Below, one piece after another: positions 61,862 to 64,000 of a DNA stretch of 64,000 bases. The translations under genes and the position numbers were made by a program. Numbering within the stretch: position 1 is the stretch's first letter; each line of letters begins with the position of its first letter. The notes beneath the pieces were generated by a model. The model did not search any database. It was not told the DNA's origin and saw only the letters and a list, made by a program, of their open reading frames with translations. The stretch comes from Burkholderiales bacterium (GTDB taxonomy: Bacteria > Pseudomonadota > Gammaproteobacteria > Burkholderiales > Burkholderiaceae_C), in NCBI GenBank assembly GCA_021414305.1, contig JAIOOS010000013.1, positions 141,171 to 205,170 on the forward strand, read 5' to 3'.

Positions 61862-63918
61862 ATGGCACCTCCGCCGACGCGAATGATAAGGTTTCCGAGC
61901 TTGTCCGTCACCAGCTTGCAGCCGGGCTCGACCACGATGGTCGAATCCAGTTGTTCGACGATCAGCGGGCCGGACAGTTTGGACCCGCGCGCGAGCTGCT
62001 CGCGCCGATAGATCGGCGTTTTCTTCCAGCCGCCGGCTTCGAACCAGACGCGCCGGTGGGCGCGCGGCTTGACCCCGAGTTTCTTGTCGACTTGGGTCAA
62101 GTCCGCCAGCGGCACGCGCTTGCGCCGGCCGATCACCGCCGTGTGCAAATTCACCAGCACCGGGCGGATTTCGGGCAGCGACACTTCGAAGCGCCGCCAG
62201 TAGACGGCTTCGAAATCCTTGCTCAATTTCTCGCGCGTCACGTTCGAGTTGGCGACCGGCACGGTCAAAATATGACTCTGGCCCCGGAACTGCATGTCGG
62301 CGAAATGCAGCACGGTCAGGCCTTCGATCTCGACCTGTTCGCGGCCGATCGTGGTTTTGCCTTCGGTCACCTGCGCATCGAGTGTGTCGCGCACCAGTTT
62401 CATATCGAGATCGGCGAGCGGCCGGTTGACCGTGCGCACGTAATCGTGGCGCACGTCGGCAACCAGGCAGCCCAGCGCATTCGTAATTCCCGGCTTGGCC
62501 GGCACCAGCACGTTCGGGATCGCCAGTTCGCGCGCGAGAGCCGTGGCATGCAGCGGACCGGCGCCGCCGAACGCGAACAGCGCGAAATCGCGCGGATCGT
62601 GGCCGCGCGACAGCGAGACCATGCGAAGCGCGCCGGCCATGCGGTCGTTGGCGATGCGGATGATCGCGGCGGCCACCTCATAGGCGTCCATGCCCATGTG
62701 CTCGCCGATCTCGCGTTCGACAATGGCGGCGATCGCGTCGAGCGAGATCTTGTTCTCCACGGCGAGCAATGCATCCGGATTGATCCGGCCCAACAATAGA
62801 TTCGCATCGGTGATGGTCGGCCGCTCGCCGCCGCGCCCGTAACAGATCGGCCCGGGCGTGGCACCGGCGCTCTCCGGGCCCACCTGCAGCATGCCCGCGT
62901 CGTTGATGAACGCCAGCGACCCGCCGCCCGCGCCGATGGTGTGCACGTCGACCATCGGCACGTGGATCGGCATGGCGTATTCGAGTTCCAATTCGGAACT
63001 GACGTCGGGAATACCGTTCTGGATCAGCCCCACGTCGCAGCTCGTCCCGCCCATATCGCAGGTAATGACGTTCGGCATGCCGGCCGAGACCGACGTGTAG
63101 GCGGCGGCGATAATGCCCGACGCGGGTCCGGACATGACCGTGTTGACCGCTGCTTCCGAGACGATGCGCGACGACACCGTGCCGCCATTGCCCTGCATGA
63201 CCAAAAGATCGCGCGGATAGCCCTCGTTCTTGAGTTCGTTCTGCAGGCGGGAGATATATCTATGCAGCACCGGCTGGATCGACGCGTTGACCGCCGCCGT
63301 CACCCCGCGTTCGTACTCGCGATACTCGCTGATGATCGCGTGGCCGAGGGTAATATAATTATTCGGCCAGAATTTCCGCACGATCTCGCCGGCGCGCCGC
63401 TCGTGCGACGGGTTGATGTAGGCGTGCAGGAAGTGGACCACGATCGCTTCGCAACCGGCGGCGATGAGCTTTTTCACCGCGGTTTCGACCTCGCCTTCGT
63501 CGAGCGCGCGGATCACATTGCCCTGCGCATCCATGCGCTCGGTCACTTCCAGGCGCAACTCGCGCGGGATCAGCGGCACGAACTGGCCTTTGAGCCCATA
63601 TGGCTTTGGCCGCGTGCGGCGGCCAAGCTCAAGCACGTCGCGAAATCCGCGCGTGGTGATGAGCCCGCAGCGGCTGATCTTGCGTTCGAGCAAAGCGTTG
63701 GTGGTCGTCGTCGTGCCGTGAATGATGGTCGAGACCGCATCGAGCCGCTCGCCGGTCGCTTTGAGCGCCGAGAGCACGCCGAACGCCTGGTTTTCGACCG
63801 TGGTGGGTACCTTGGCGACGCGGATGTTGCTGCCGTCCTCATCCATCATGATGAGGTCGGTGAACGTCCCGCCGACGTCGATGCCGACGACCTTGCCGAT
63901 TGGTTTCTTGGCTTTCAT
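61858..63918 (-). CDS. hyuA: Hydantoinase/oxoprolinase A subunit (HyuA)
   Basis: 686 residues from the ATG at 63918 (GGAG about 10 nt upstream); the in-frame ATG at 63942 lies inside the edge repeat and was rejected. The ASKHA-type ATPase shows GKVVGIDVGGTFTDLIMMDE (phosphate 1), TIIHGTTTTTNALLERK and CDMGGTSCDVGLI (phosphate 2) with FAFGGAGPLHA near 425. It activates the substrate with ATP for HyuB. Composition is lower in G+C than the rest of the window. The two genes form the start of a four-gene leftward operon. Confidence 0.92.
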   Translation of the reverse strand: MKAKKPIGKVVGIDVGGTFTDLIMMDEDGSNIRVAKVPTTVENQAFGVLSALKATGERLDAVSTIIHGTTTTTNALLERKISRCGLITTRGFRDVLELGRRTRPKPYGLKGQFVPLIPRELRLEVTERMDAQGNVIRALDEGEVETAVKKLIAAGCEAIVVHFLHAYINPSHERRAGEIVRKFWPNNYITLGHAIISEYREYERGVTAAVNASIQPVLHRYISRLQNELKNEGYPRDLLVMQGNGGTVSSRIVSEAAVNTVMSGPASGIIAAAYTSVSAGMPNVITCDMGGTSCDVGLIQNGIPDVSSELELEYAMPIHVPMVDVHTIGAGGGSLAFINDAGMLQVGPESAGATPGPICYGRGGERPTITDANLLLGRINPDALLAVENKISLDAIAAIVEREIGEHMGMDAYEVAAAIIRIANDRMAGALRMVSLSRGHDPRDFALFAFGGAGPLHATALARELAIPNVLVPAKPGITNALGCLVADVRHDYVRTVNRPLADLDMKLVRDTLDAQVTEGKTTIGREQVEIEGLTVLHFADMQFRGQSHILTVPVANSNVTREKLSKDFEAVYWRRFEVSLPEIRPVLVNLHTAVIGRRKRVPLADLTQVDKKLGVKPRAHRRVWFEAGGWKKTPIYRREQLARGSKLSGPLIVEQLDSTIVVEPGCKLVTDKLGNLIIRVGGGAI

Positions 63919-63938
63919 GCTTCGGTACTCCGCTCGTC

Positions 63939-63992
63939 TCATCCTTCGAGGCTCGCCCCAAAGAAAAAGAGGGGGCTCGCACCTCTGGATGA
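63939..63992. repeat. Imperfect palindromic intergenic repeat at the right edge
   Basis: Arms CATCCTTCGAGGCTCGCC and GGCTCGCACCTCTGGATG flank an A-rich centre (AAAGAAAAAGAG). Outer CATCC/GGATG and inner GAGG/CCTC pair. I associate this form (CATCCTTCGAG...CTCAGGATGAG) with intergenic repeats of Rhizobiales genomes such as Bradyrhizobium relatives. It lies just upstream of hyuA. Taxonomic reading is from memory and needs a database check. Confidence 0.6.
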
Positions 63993-64000
63993 GGCCATTA

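Noticed and set aside
63918..63942. Upstream ATG of hyuA at 63942
   Set aside because: It falls in the palindromic edge repeat; the ATG at 63918 has a ribosome site and matches where the family begins.

Overview
The window is about 70% G+C, densely coded on both strands, and has no intergenic gap above 300 bases. I saw no rRNA, tRNA, CRISPR array, insertion sequence or phage gene. Three orphan TctC/Bug-type binding proteins, a PEP-CTERM protein, a DUF485-ActP acetate permease pair, a YghU-type glutathione enzyme and an AraC-rich layout suggest a free-living betaproteobacterium, most likely Burkholderiales. This is inferred from gene families, not from a marker gene. The last ~2.7 kb looks different: lower G+C, AAA-rich lysine codons and a palindromic repeat at the right edge of a type I associate with Rhizobiales.

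Layout. 1-4.7 kb: a leftward run of a small ORF, an AraC regulator, a secreted double-NTF2 protein and two overlapping class III nucleotide cyclases (the second runs off the left edge). 5-9 kb: two uncharacterised convergent genes, a PEP-CTERM protein, a secreted hypothetical and a DUF3667 membrane protein. 9-12.6 kb: two Bug receptors, one translationally coupled to two glutathione-transferase-like enzymes. 12.6-18.2 kb: a DnaQ-like exonuclease and a cNMP/CBS/DUF294 signalling protein diverge from DUF485-actP, followed by a cytochrome c-P460 fusion. 18.2-22.4 kb: a TPR protein, a POT peptide transporter, a 40-residue membrane microprotein, an AraC regulator and a metallothionein-like protein. 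22.4-28.2 kb: a double-length UvrA with four ATPase modules. 28.3-34.3 kb: small metabolic and secreted proteins, then a CpXC protein and a 1012-residue helical-repeat zincin. 35-41 kb: a complete dipeptide-type ABC importer. 41-46.7 kb: a GIDE-like gene interrupted by an in-frame TGA, small proteins, an MFS exporter and a hybrid histidine kinase. 46.7-51.7 kb: a branched-chain amino-acid ABC importer (binding protein-G-F-H-M). 51.8-59 kb: a TonB receptor, a small plasmid-stabilisation-like protein, a Bug receptor-malonyl-CoA synthetase pair and an MHS transporter. 59-64 kb: hyuA-hyuB-DUF1289-HCCA isomerase-like.

Most of the window is uptake of small organic acids, peptides and amino acids (ActP, POT, Dpp, Liv, three Bug receptors, MHS) and their activation. 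The points most worth a second look are: a two-copy palindromic repeat that sits in frame inside uvrA and at the end of livG; the in-frame TGA with a hairpin directly behind it; the helical-repeat zincin with its CpXC partner; the 12-cysteine protein beside an AraC gene; and the compositional break inside hyuB, which is either a transfer junction or an assembly chimera.
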